A stretch of 64,000 nucleotides of DNA, from NCBI GenBank assembly GCA_030066195.1, contig JASJCB010000041.1, forward strand, positions 19,930 through 83,929, written 5' to 3'. This document shows positions 30,301 to 37,771 of this stretch, piece by piece. The position numbers and the translations under genes are program-made. How positions within the stretch are numbered: position 1 is the first letter of the stretch; each line of letters opens with the position of its first letter. The stretch comes from Acidobacteriota bacterium. GTDB taxonomy: Bacteria; Acidobacteriota; Holophagae; Acanthopleuribacterales; Acanthopleuribacteraceae. Under the pieces are notes generated by a model, which was not told the origin of the DNA, did not search any database, and saw only the letters and a program-made list of their open reading frames with translations.

Positions 30301-31671
30301 CTACGCGGCTTCCGCATCGAATTGGGCGAGGTGGAGCAGGTTCTCCTGCGCTCGCCCCTGGTCAGCATGGCCGCCGTCATCGTTCATGGCGATCAACCCG
30401 CGCTACGCCGCATGATCGCCTACATCATCGCCCGCGAGGGCAACCAGATCAACACCATCGCCCTGTCGCAATGGCTGCGTGAACAACTACCCGACTACAT
30501 GGTACCCGCGCACCTGGTCGTGGTGCCCAAATTCCCCACCACCCCCAGCGGCAAGATCGATCGGCAGGCGCTGGCCGAGATGACCCCCACGGAAGCGGCG
30601 GCCACCGTGGAAACCGATACCACACCGCCGCGCGATCACCACGAATTGCAAATGACGGCCATCTGGGAGCGACTGCTGGGTGTGCACCCCATAGGGATTC
30701 ACGCCGACTTCTTCGACTTGGGCGGGCATTCCATCCTGGCCATTCATCTCATGTCCGAAATCAAAACCGTTTTCGGTCGCAAACTCTCCCTGGCCTCCTT
30801 GTTCCAAAACCCCACCGTGGAGCGCCTGGCCCGCCTGTTGCACGATGAGACGGGCGATGCGGAAGACATACTGGTCACCCTGCAATCGGAGGGAAAGGCC
30901 GAGCCCCTCTATGTCACCCACCCCATCGGCGGAAACGTGCTGTGCTACCGCGATCTGGCCTACCACCTGGGCGCCGACCGCCCCGTCTACGGCATTCAAG
31001 CCACCGCACTGGAAGCGGGCAAAGGGCTGGACAACCTGGAAGCCATGGCCCGGCATTACGTCCAACGCGTACGCGCCCAACAACCCCGGGGACCGTATTT
31101 CCTGCTGGGTTGGTCCTTCGGCGGGTCCATTGCGTTCGAAATGGCGCGTGTGCTGGTAGAAGCAGGGCAGGAGATTGGCGGCTTGATGTTGCTGGATACG
31201 CCCATACCGCTTACCGGCCCACCCGATGAGGATATGTTGCCCGGCCTGCTCTTAAGAGAACTACACATACACTACGGACCTCACATCCCCATCACCGTCG
31301 AAATCTTGAAGCAATACGAAGGCGAGGAACAGGTCGCCTTTGTGATGGACCTGGCCCGTCGCGCCGGGATTGTCACTGAGGAATTGGATGAGGAACGTAT
31401 CCGTCGCCTGCTATGGGTCTACCGCAACAACTTCAAATCGCTTGTCGAGTACCGACCGAAGCCGGTCGAGGTCCCGATCCAATTCTTCCAACCGGAAGGC
31501 ACCACTTTCCACAATGCACCGGAAGTCTGGGGCCGTCTCTGCGGCGGCAACCTCACCGTGCGACGCGTCGGAGGCACGCACCATGATATGGTAGAAGGGG
31601 ATCAAGCAGGCCCCCTTGCACGCGCCATTCATGCTTGTTTCGATTCTGCCGATGGGAGCCGCTCATGCTGA
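27364..31671 (+). CDS. NRPS termination protein: TubC_N docking-C-A-T-TE
   Basis: Adds the last residue and releases the chain. The TubC_N domain fills residues 1-55 (GIKLWVEGEDLCFDAPKG). C has HHVIGDGWS. A spans about 29040-30590; its by-eye code DIWEITADDK differs at one position from the 2,4-diaminobutyrate code I remember (DIWELTADDK). T has GGHSIL. A type I thioesterase starts near 30890, with GWSFGG (nucleophile Ser), LLDT and a late GTHHDM that supplies the likely catalytic His. The enzyme may hydrolyse or cyclise the peptide; the exporter family downstream favours, but does not prove, a cyclic product. The 3' end overlaps the exporter start by 7 bases. Confidence 0.96.
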   Translation: MDIQQLLGSLRERGIKLWVEGEDLCFDAPKGAFTGELKLRLKRNKPAVIEHLRKIQAVDQEEDLPLAPVPRPPLPAELMAERPDLAARAAERTLSLMPQSFSQQRLWFLDQLEEQANYNINEALNLVGAFDMKAVERTLDDLFRRHEVLRSTFDIWQGEPIQIIDSKRNTDPTMIDLRGLEPDHRSQVLRLLMSLEQHYRFNLEKGPVFRITVLVISDMTRCVLLSMHHVIGDGWSVGILTRELVALYLSHLLGRPPGLPPVRLQYADYCYWLQHKLKREMDTLLAYWTRQLEGIPDLLQLPTDYLRTAMQRNKGGVVMFALGPEKTEALREIGRGINATSFMVVLSLFKVLLGRYSGQSDISVGFPIANRGDTALEGLIGLFANTLVLRNRFEDNPTFIELVRRVRTSTLDAFQHQEMPFERLVEELKPARNLSHAPLFQVMITYHNTPPSKVDQVMDRMPTNQIMVQPINRQEITSRYDMELTISEMDGGLSFSLQFDAELFKRSTVFGMGVCLTNLIKSVIETPHARVEKLNMISEEMRNEMLVTWNRTERELEGPLLVHQRIEEQARLRPGATALTDDAGDISFADLVEAAKRLTAQLTRRGVQPEDVIPLAMTRGRDFLTAMLGVFGAGCAYLPLDPTHPPQRWATVLSQTRSPFLLADAAYQAAVEETLPLLEEPIRPVALRCDHLITAETPELPACGELDGDRLAYVIFTSGSTGIPKGAMVTHRGMINHLDAKWVDLKLDHTDTVVQNAVQSFDISVWQFLLAPMVGGRTLVANDNVMRDPAALIELVDRHQATILEVVPSLLEPALRELESGPAPTLERLRFLIPTGEALPPELCRRWLALYPDIPLVNAYGPTECSDDVTHYFIETPPPETTVHSPIGKPIINTQLYVLDRFFQLQPPGVPGELYVGGAGVGRGYLNRPERTASTFVPDPFTPETMGLQGQRLYKTGDKVIADRDGTMVYLGRLDFQVKLRGFRIELGEVEQVLLRSPLVSMAAVIVHGDQPALRRMIAYIIAREGNQINTIALSQWLREQLPDYMVPAHLVVVPKFPTTPSGKIDRQALAEMTPTEAAATVETDTTPPRDHHELQMTAIWERLLGVHPIGIHADFFDLGGHSILAIHLMSEIKTVFGRKLSLASLFQNPTVERLARLLHDETGDAEDILVTLQSEGKAEPLYVTHPIGGNVLCYRDLAYHLGADRPVYGIQATALEAGKGLDNLEAMARHYVQRVRAQQPRGPYFLLGWSFGGSIAFEMARVLVEAGQEIGGLMLLDTPIPLTGPPDEDMLPGLLLRELHIHYGPHIPITVEILKQYEGEEQVAFVMDLARRAGIVTEELDEERIRRLLWVYRNNFKSLVEYRPKPVEVPIQFFQPEGTTFHNAPEVWGRLCGGNLTVRRVGGTHHDMVEGDQAGPLARAIHACFDSADGSRSC

Positions 31672-33341
31672 AGCTCGTCTTGCTCATTTTCAAACACTAC
31701 CGCAACAGGTTTATTTTGGCTTCCAGTGTCGGCCTCATCAGCGGCGGCACCAACATCTTGATGCTGGCCATTCTCAGTAAAACTCTTGCCGACTACCAGG
31801 CGGGCCGCTCGGCTACTTACACGCTAAGTATCTTCGGCATGATCGCCGTCGCTTCGATTGTAACCTCCATCCTCGCCTCCCTGCTCAATCTGTTTGTCTC
31901 TACCCGGCTCACCTACCAGATGCAGCTCAACATGGTCGACCAGATCATGGGTCTCGAGCTTCAACGTCAGGAAGAAGTTGGAGAGGGTCGGCTTTACGCC
32001 ACCTTCACGCAAGATATTCGCGCCATCAATGCCGCCGTGCTGGCTGTTCCCGGTATCTTTCTCAATACCGGCGTAACGGTCGGCGGCCTTATCTACCTGG
32101 GCCTGCTCTCGCCTACCGTGCTTATCATCTTCATTACCTTTCTTGTCTTTTGTGTCATCAGTTTTCTGATTCCCGAGCGCAAGCAGATCCAACTCACCGA
32201 CAAGATGCGAGAAGCGGTCAACCGGCTCATGGTTCGCTTCGGCGCCGTCAACCACGGTAACAAGGAACTCAAGCTCCACTACGCCCGCGCCGAAGCCATG
32301 TTCAACCGCGAGATGCGCGACAGTGCCGAAGAGCTGCTCCAGACTACGCGCCGACGGTCCATTCTCGGGACCATCATCGGCAGTTGGATCCGGCTCATGT
32401 ACTTCGTGTTCATCGCCATCCTGGTCTTCGTTTTGCCCGCCCAACAACAACTCGACGTCATCACGCTTGTCGGCTACGCGCTCGTAGTCATGTATATCCA
32501 GCAGCCCGTGATGGCGCTTATCGGCACTCGGGCAACCTTTCGCGCCGCGGGGGTCGCCTTCGATAAAACCGATGAAATCGGTCTCGAACTCGCCGCCGGT
32601 ATCTCTGTCAACCCCTTTGAAGATAAAGAGGATCAACTGGCACTAATCGCCGGGAACGAGCCCTTCCGCGAACTCAGCCTGGAGGGCGTCCAGCTCACCT
32701 ACCGGCCCGAGGACGAGGAACGTCCCTTTACGCTGGGACCGATCAACCTTACCGTGAAGGCCGGTGAAATTCTCTTTATTGTCGGCGGCAACGGCAGCGG
32801 CAAAACCACGCTGGCCAAGCTGATCACCGGTCTCTATGTCCCCCAACAGGGGCACATCACCCTCAACGGGAAAGTAATCGGTGAGGACGACCGCCTCTAC
32901 TACCGCCAGTACTTTTCCGCCATCTTCAACGACTTCTATATCTTTGAGCACCTGCTGGGCCTGGAAGGCGAGGGTCTGAACGAGCGCGCGGCCGGCTACC
33001 TGGAAGAACTCCATCTCTCCCACAAGGTCCAGATCGACGAGAACGGCAAGTTGTCCACTCGCAACCTCTCGACCGGCCAACGCAAACGGCTCGCTCTACT
33101 GACCGCCTACCTGGAGGATCGACCCATCTACCTGTTCGACGAATGGGCCGCCGACCAGGACCCCGAGTTCAAGCAGGTTTTCTACTACAAAATCCTGGCT
33201 GACCTGAAATCCCGCGGCAAAACCGTCCTGGTTATTTCCCACGATGATCGCTATTTCGAAACCGGTGACCGCATCATCAAGCTGACCGAAGGCACCCTGA
33301 GCCCCTATTACTCCGAGCTGATCCAACCCAATAGAGGCTGA
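31665..33341 (+). CDS. Cyclic-peptide-type ABC exporter, fused permease and ATPase (SyrD/PvdE family)
   Basis: Inner-membrane half-transporter, probably working as a homodimer to export the peptide made by the upstream synthetases. The N-terminal half has about six hydrophobic segments. The ATPase half has Walker A GGNGSGKTT, signature LSTGQRKRLALL and Walker B YLFDEWAADQDP. The LSTGQRKR signature and short length (558 aa) are typical of the PvdE/SyrD group. I chose ATG 31665 over an in-frame TTG at 31635 because GGGAG (31654-31658) stands six bases before it and it overlaps the TE gene stop in an ATGCTGA junction. This is the last gene of the operon. Confidence 0.93.
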   Translation: MLKLVLLIFKHYRNRFILASSVGLISGGTNILMLAILSKTLADYQAGRSATYTLSIFGMIAVASIVTSILASLLNLFVSTRLTYQMQLNMVDQIMGLELQRQEEVGEGRLYATFTQDIRAINAAVLAVPGIFLNTGVTVGGLIYLGLLSPTVLIIFITFLVFCVISFLIPERKQIQLTDKMREAVNRLMVRFGAVNHGNKELKLHYARAEAMFNREMRDSAEELLQTTRRRSILGTIIGSWIRLMYFVFIAILVFVLPAQQQLDVITLVGYALVVMYIQQPVMALIGTRATFRAAGVAFDKTDEIGLELAAGISVNPFEDKEDQLALIAGNEPFRELSLEGVQLTYRPEDEERPFTLGPINLTVKAGEILFIVGGNGSGKTTLAKLITGLYVPQQGHITLNGKVIGEDDRLYYRQYFSAIFNDFYIFEHLLGLEGEGLNERAAGYLEELHLSHKVQIDENGKLSTRNLSTGQRKRLALLTAYLEDRPIYLFDEWAADQDPEFKQVFYYKILADLKSRGKTVLVISHDDRYFETGDRIIKLTEGTLSPYYSELIQPNRG

Positions 33342-33485
33342 ACCGGCCTGAAAACTTCCTCTTTCGCGGCGTTCAAACGAGAATTCATCGCCGGAAGAGA
33401 GCTGTTTCCGCGCGGGTCGCGGTCTGGAAAACCCAGCCTTTATGTGTCATCGACCCGGCGGCGCCGAACCTTGCCCGGGTCATGA

Positions 33486-33719
33486 TTAGCGGGAAAGTTC
33501 TTCGAACTCCCGGTTCAGTTGGAAGTCTCTGGAGGTGGTGATGGTTTCCACGTTTGACAGACGACGATTCAGGTCTGCGATTTGGGCTTCCAATTGGTGA
33601 ATCCGGGCTTGATCCTCCTGGGTGCGGGGAAGACCCTTTTTGAAGACGATATTCAAAATACTGATCGCAATCCATCCCGAAATCGCAACGATGGCGATTA
33701 CAAATACTCCTGACGGCAT
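33486..33719 (-). CDS. Small single-pass membrane protein with coiled-coil tail
   Basis: 77 aa. The N-terminal segment of about 20 hydrophobic residues (VFVIAIVAISGWIAISILNI) is followed by a basic patch and a heptad-like helix (IHQLEAQIADLNRRLSNVE). An AGGAGA box lies about six bases before the ATG, which supports expression. Size and layout recall PspB-like phage-shock or cell-envelope stress proteins, but similarity is only in layout and no pspA or pspC is nearby. It is convergent with the exporter gene, so it is probably not part of the biosynthetic operon. Function unknown. Confidence 0.65.
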   Translation of the reverse strand: MPSGVFVIAIVAISGWIAISILNIVFKKGLPRTQEDQARIHQLEAQIADLNRRLSNVETITTSRDFQLNREFEELSR

Positions 33720-34401
33720 GCTTCTCTCCTGAGAATATAATTCCCGTTTCTAACGCGTCCACTTCATTCTACGACGAAACACGGCATCGGGGTTTAGTTT
33801 TTTCAGCAGGGTGTCGTCAGAATCGAGGGAATTTGAAGGTTGTCGCGTGAGTATCAGGCTCCGAGCCAACTCTCGCCCTAAAGAAAAACGATGCATAAAA
33901 CAATCGAATAACTCACCGGCTTGCATAAACACCCGTTTGGTCGAAAGATGTTTAGTAAGTTGTGCCCGAGCTCGGGGAGTCCGTTTTTCGCGTCAATAGG
34001 TTGTGCCCGAACTCGGGGAGTCTGTTTTTCAGGTCTGCAATGAATGTCCCGAGCGCGGCGACGTTCATTTTTATCCTTTAGCAGACCCGCCTTGCCCGGT
34101 GGGTTGCTTCTATTTCGGCGCTCCCGGTGATCTGAGGCGAATAGGCGCTTGTTTTCTTGGTTGGTTCATTTTCCATTAACCTGCCCGAACTTTTTGATAA
34201 GTTTCCTTTTTTACACAACGGATCGCCGAATGCGGCACCGCGGCGATGGGGGGCTGTCTGTGGTTATGCATGGCCTCATGTGTTCCCGGTAACAATATCG
34301 TATCGGACGCCGGCTGATCATGTCTTTCCGGGAAGATTTGAGTCAATCGGCGTTGTCACCGGCTCATGTCACGACTTTGGCGAGGTCCCGGCTTTTTCAG
34401 G
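33720..34401. other. Gene-poor intergenic region
   Basis: About 680 bases lie between the small membrane protein and the adenosine deaminase gene. Short frames exist on both strands but none has a convincing ribosome site or protein-like composition. The only clear structure is the repeat set at 33959-34072. The base composition is lower in GC than the neighbouring genes in parts. Confidence 0.5.
33959..34072. repeat. Three-unit direct repeat, period about 41-43 bp
   Basis: A 30-bp block at 33959-33988 recurs at 34000-34029 with two mismatches. A more decayed third copy starts near 34045. Each copy has a palindromic core (CCCGAGCTCGGG in the first) followed by GAGTCCG-like bases and a run of five T. 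Core plus T-run resembles weak terminators, but the stem is only 4-6 bp. The spacing is close to that of the two longer arrays elsewhere in this window. Confidence 0.75.
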
Positions 34402-35634
34402 TCAGTACTCGTTAACCGGTTCGATTTCTACGCGGTGCTTTTCTTCCAGGCTCCGGTAATAGTCGATCACGCGGCGCACGTAAATGCGTTTCTGGCGGTA
34501 GTCTCTGGGGAAGAAGCTTCGTTTGAAGCCGTAGATGATGATGCTTTTCAAGTCCCGGTTGGACATACCGAAGTTGTCTACCGCCAGTTTCAATTCGCGG
34601 CTGACCGTGGTTCTGGAAACCAAGCGGTTATCCGTACAGATGGTGGTGGACAGTTTCAATTCCTTCATGCGGCGGAAGGGGTGGTCGGCGATGGAGGCGA
34701 GTGTGGGGTCCGTATCCAGGTTGCTGGAGAGACAGACCTCGATGGTCACGCGTTTATCGGCAATGAACTGGGACAGGCGCCGGATATACTCCGCCTTATT
34801 GGTAATCTTGGGGTCTTGGATGAAATCCTCGTCCAAGAGATGATAGCCGTGGCCGATGCGGTCGGCGTGCAGTTGGGTGATGGCCTGGAAGATACTCTCC
34901 GCGCCGTAGGCTTCCCCCGCGTGCACGGTCTTTTTCAGGAAGTTTTTGTGGGCGTAGTCGAAGGCCGTCACATGGTCCTCGGCCGGGAAACCGTCTTCCG
35001 CTCCGGCCAGGTCCAGACCGACGATGGGGATGCCGGTCTTGTCGCGTACGGCCGTCACGCCGCGCGCCAGCTCCAAGGAGGCGACGCCGTACATTTGGCG
35101 GGCCGGCATGAAGGGGTGCGTCTCCGTGATCTTTTTGTAGTAGGGACTGAAGGCGCCGGTGAACATGCGCATGGCGCAGGCAATGATGCCGTACTCGAAC
35201 GGCGGGCTGTTGTCGTCGTTGTGGCGCAGGCGGTCGTTGAATTCCTTCTTGGCCCGCGCCAAACCCCTGTCGACGGCGACCAGCACCTCTTCCATGGTCA
35301 GCTTTTCGCTCATATGCAGCATGGGCGCGAAGCGCACTTCCAGGTAACGCACATTTTCGCCAAGGCTGTCCCAGGCCAGTTCGTAGGCAATGCGTTCCAG
35401 CGATTCGGGGTCGTGCATGACGGCGCAGGTATAGGCAAAACCTTGCAGATATTCGGTCAAGTCGTTATAGCCGTCTTTGAAGACGGTGTCCCGCAGGCCC
35501 GCCTCCGAATAGGAAGGCAGTTCTACGCCCCGCTCGCGCGCCAATTCGATCAGGGTGGTTATGCGCAAAGAGCCGTCCAGGTGAACATGCAGGTCGGTTT
35601 TGGGCAGGTCCTGGATAAAGGCTTCCGTAATCAT
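34402..35634 (-). CDS. Adenosine deaminase family amidohydrolase
   Basis: Hydrolytic purine-nucleoside deaminase fold (metal-dependent TIM barrel, cytoplasmic). Visible motifs are the metal-binding KTDLHVHLDGS near residue 12, HAGEAYG with the metal His and substrate residue, RIGHG, CLSSNL, and CTDNR near residue 335. In classic enzymes the last motif reads TDDP; here the second Asp is Asn, a TDNR form that I recall in some bacterial deaminases. At 410 aa it is longer than the usual ~340. It sits 28 bases after the PEGA/PDZ gene and has GAGGGGG before its ATG, so it is probably the last gene of the kinase operon. Substrate could be adenosine or a related purine. Confidence 0.88.
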   Translation of the reverse strand: MITEAFIQDLPKTDLHVHLDGSLRITTLIELARERGVELPSYSEAGLRDTVFKDGYNDLTEYLQGFAYTCAVMHDPESLERIAYELAWDSLGENVRYLEVRFAPMLHMSEKLTMEEVLVAVDRGLARAKKEFNDRLRHNDDNSPPFEYGIIACAMRMFTGAFSPYYKKITETHPFMPARQMYGVASLELARGVTAVRDKTGIPIVGLDLAGAEDGFPAEDHVTAFDYAHKNFLKKTVHAGEAYGAESIFQAITQLHADRIGHGYHLLDEDFIQDPKITNKAEYIRRLSQFIADKRVTIEVCLSSNLDTDPTLASIADHPFRRMKELKLSTTICTDNRLVSRTTVSRELKLAVDNFGMSNRDLKSIIIYGFKRSFFPRDYRQKRIYVRRVIDYYRSLEEKHRVEIEPVNEY

Positions 35635-35662
35635 GGATCCCCCTCGCCCCGAATGTGGGAAC

Positions 35663-37753
35663 TTAGAAGTTGGTATTTTTCATTTCGGAATCGGCCCAGA
35701 ATGCCGCCTTGGGACCGTAGGCATCGAATAGGGTGGCTTGCGGGTATTGCAATGCGGAGCGGAAGCTCTCGGTTGCCTCGCTGGTAAATTTGAGTTTGCG
35801 GAAACACAGTCCCTGGTAGAAGAACAAAGTGCCCTGGCCGATACCATACTCCATGTCCAGACGCATGGTCGAGAAGATATCGTAGGAGTCTTTGACATCG
35901 CCCAGGAAGAACTGGTAGCGGGCCTGATTGAAGCGGGCGCTCTTGCGGATAAGTTCGTCCGGGTGATATTTGGCCATTTTCTCGAACTTGGCCAGCAGCG
36001 CCTGGGGCGCCGTTTCCACGGGGTTGAAGCGGACTTCGGCAATGGCGTCGACGGGGGTCACGCTGACCTCGCGCCCGGCCAGGGTCAGGCGAACCTCTTT
36101 GCCCGGCTCGATGTTCATCAGTTCCGCGGGTCCGCGCAGAGGAGAGCCGTTCAGCGCGTGAACCTGCTCACCTACCTGAATCTGTCCGGCCAGGGGGCCT
36201 TTGTCGTGAACTTCCAATACCCGACAACCCTGTTGTTCCGCCAACTGGGCAACCTGAATGCCAAGCCAGGGACTGGTGAGCCGTGGGTCCAGGTCCAAGG
36301 ATTCCACCAGCTTGCGAAACTTGTCGAACTCGCGAAAGTCGAATTCCTTGATCAGGATCTGCTTGCTGAGCGGTGTCCAGAAGGCGACTTCTACCGTACG
36401 GATGACCACTTTTTTGCGCACCACGCGCGCGGCCATATACAAATCGGCTTTCAGGCGACGGGTGAGCGCGGTGCGGTTGGTTTCGGTCATTTCAGAGGGT
36501 CCGAACAAGATGGGGAAGGGATTGACCGGCACCTTGGTCGTGTCGCGAGCATCGACCTTGCGTACATTCCAGGTTTTCAACCCGGTGATCCAAGCCTCCA
36601 TATCGCCCGGGGGAGTGCCTTCCTTGATATTGTCCACGCCGTACCAGGCAATCGAGGGCAGCGGTTCGGCCACGACGGGCATGCGGTCGCCGTCGGCCAG
36701 GGAAAGGGGCTTGATGAACTCGCCGTCGGTGAAGAGAACGCGTAGCTCATAATCGCCCGGGCAAACCACATGGTTCTCGATCGGGGTATAGCCGATCCGC
36801 TCCTGGCCTAGAAAGACCAGGCCCTCGTCCTTGCCCGCCGCCTTTACATTGAGATAGGCTTGAGCGGGCTCCATGGGTTCCGGTTTGATTTGGGTCAGGT
36901 TGAGTTCCGTCACTTCCCATTTCATATCGCGGGTTTTGAAGCAATCTTTCTCGAAAGACACCCGCAACGGTCCGATTTCCACGCCGTTGAGAACGAACAT
37001 GCCCGCGGCGTCGCGAGAGACGCCCATTTCGCGTAGCAATGGATAATAGGCCTCGCTTACATCGCTGTCGGTAACGCCGACCTGTTCGCCGTTTACAATC
37101 ACGCGGGCATCGCGCGGAACACTGACCAGGATGATTTCCCCCGCGTTGCGCACCAAACGTCCCCGGATCAAACCCTGCTCGATGGAAGAGATTTCCATTT
37201 CCTGGGCATAGGGCTCGTAGTTCGGCCGGCGAATCTCGAATTGACGCAAGCCGGTGAATACATAAAACACCGTATCGCCGTCAATCACGCCGGCCTCGCG
37301 CCCGTCTACAAACAATTTAGCGCCTTGAAGGAAGTAATTGGTGGTGTCGTCTTGAGCCGAAACCACCACGCTGCCCACCAACTCACCGCGCAGGCGATCG
37401 AAGGCAGACACGATCTTGGGCGGCAGGTCGCCGGCCTGAACCTGGTAGGACGGATCGAACTGAATGAGCTTGCGAAAATAGTTCTCCGTGCCGTCGGGGT
37501 AGGTAACCAGCCCCAGGTATTTGAGGCTTTCCGTCATCAGGAAACGCTCTTCTTCCGTAAAGGTGGTCAGCATTTCCAACTCTTCGACGATTTGCTTGAA
37601 CAAGGGCTCCGATTCCGGCCGTTTGACCGAATCGAAAATGCCCTTGGCCTCCATGAAGCGATCGCCCACGGAAACGGTATCCAGGTTCTCGGTCTTGATT
37701 TCGTCCTGTTGAAAACCCAACAGTAGCAGAAAGCACAGTGTAACTGACGTCAT
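35663..37753 (-). CDS. Secreted or envelope protein with PEGA-like, PDZ and TPR-like parts
   Basis: About 696 aa. A hydrophobic N-terminus (TLCFLLLLGF) is probably a signal peptide. The next ~350 residues contain repeated beta segments of PEGA type (KLFVDGREAGVIDGD, RVIVNGEQVGVTD). Residues about 505-575 form a PDZ-like unit (WLGIQVAQLAEQQGCRV, GPLAGQIQVGEQVHALNG). The C-terminus is helical and TPR-like (SARFNQARYQFFLGD). I prefer the second Met (37753) because GAGG is eight bases before it; the alternative start is 37759. It lies 18 bases after the TPR/beta-propeller gene in the same direction as the kinase, so an envelope-side partner of that kinase is plausible. No enzymatic motif seen. 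Confidence 0.75.
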   Translation of the reverse strand: MTSVTLCFLLLLGFQQDEIKTENLDTVSVGDRFMEAKGIFDSVKRPESEPLFKQIVEELEMLTTFTEEERFLMTESLKYLGLVTYPDGTENYFRKLIQFDPSYQVQAGDLPPKIVSAFDRLRGELVGSVVVSAQDDTTNYFLQGAKLFVDGREAGVIDGDTVFYVFTGLRQFEIRRPNYEPYAQEMEISSIEQGLIRGRLVRNAGEIILVSVPRDARVIVNGEQVGVTDSDVSEAYYPLLREMGVSRDAAGMFVLNGVEIGPLRVSFEKDCFKTRDMKWEVTELNLTQIKPEPMEPAQAYLNVKAAGKDEGLVFLGQERIGYTPIENHVVCPGDYELRVLFTDGEFIKPLSLADGDRMPVVAEPLPSIAWYGVDNIKEGTPPGDMEAWITGLKTWNVRKVDARDTTKVPVNPFPILFGPSEMTETNRTALTRRLKADLYMAARVVRKKVVIRTVEVAFWTPLSKQILIKEFDFREFDKFRKLVESLDLDPRLTSPWLGIQVAQLAEQQGCRVLEVHDKGPLAGQIQVGEQVHALNGSPLRGPAELMNIEPGKEVRLTLAGREVSVTPVDAIAEVRFNPVETAPQALLAKFEKMAKYHPDELIRKSARFNQARYQFFLGDVKDSYDIFSTMRLDMEYGIGQGTLFFYQGLCFRKLKFTSEATESFRSALQYPQATLFDAYGPKAAFWADSEMKNTNF

Positions 37754-37771
37754 GGCCATATCCTCGCTGGA

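Noticed and set aside
33750..33932. 60-aa leftward frame
   Set aside because: GTG start without ribosome site and no recognisable fold; could be a remnant but cannot be supported.
33959..34030. Pair of intrinsic terminators
   Set aside because: The palindromic cores plus T-runs look terminator-like, but stems are short and the copies recur as part of a periodic array, so a repeat is the simpler reading.
34366..35787. 473-aa rightward frame
   Set aside because: It is the antisense of the adenosine deaminase gene, has no ribosome site, and its translation resembles no protein family.
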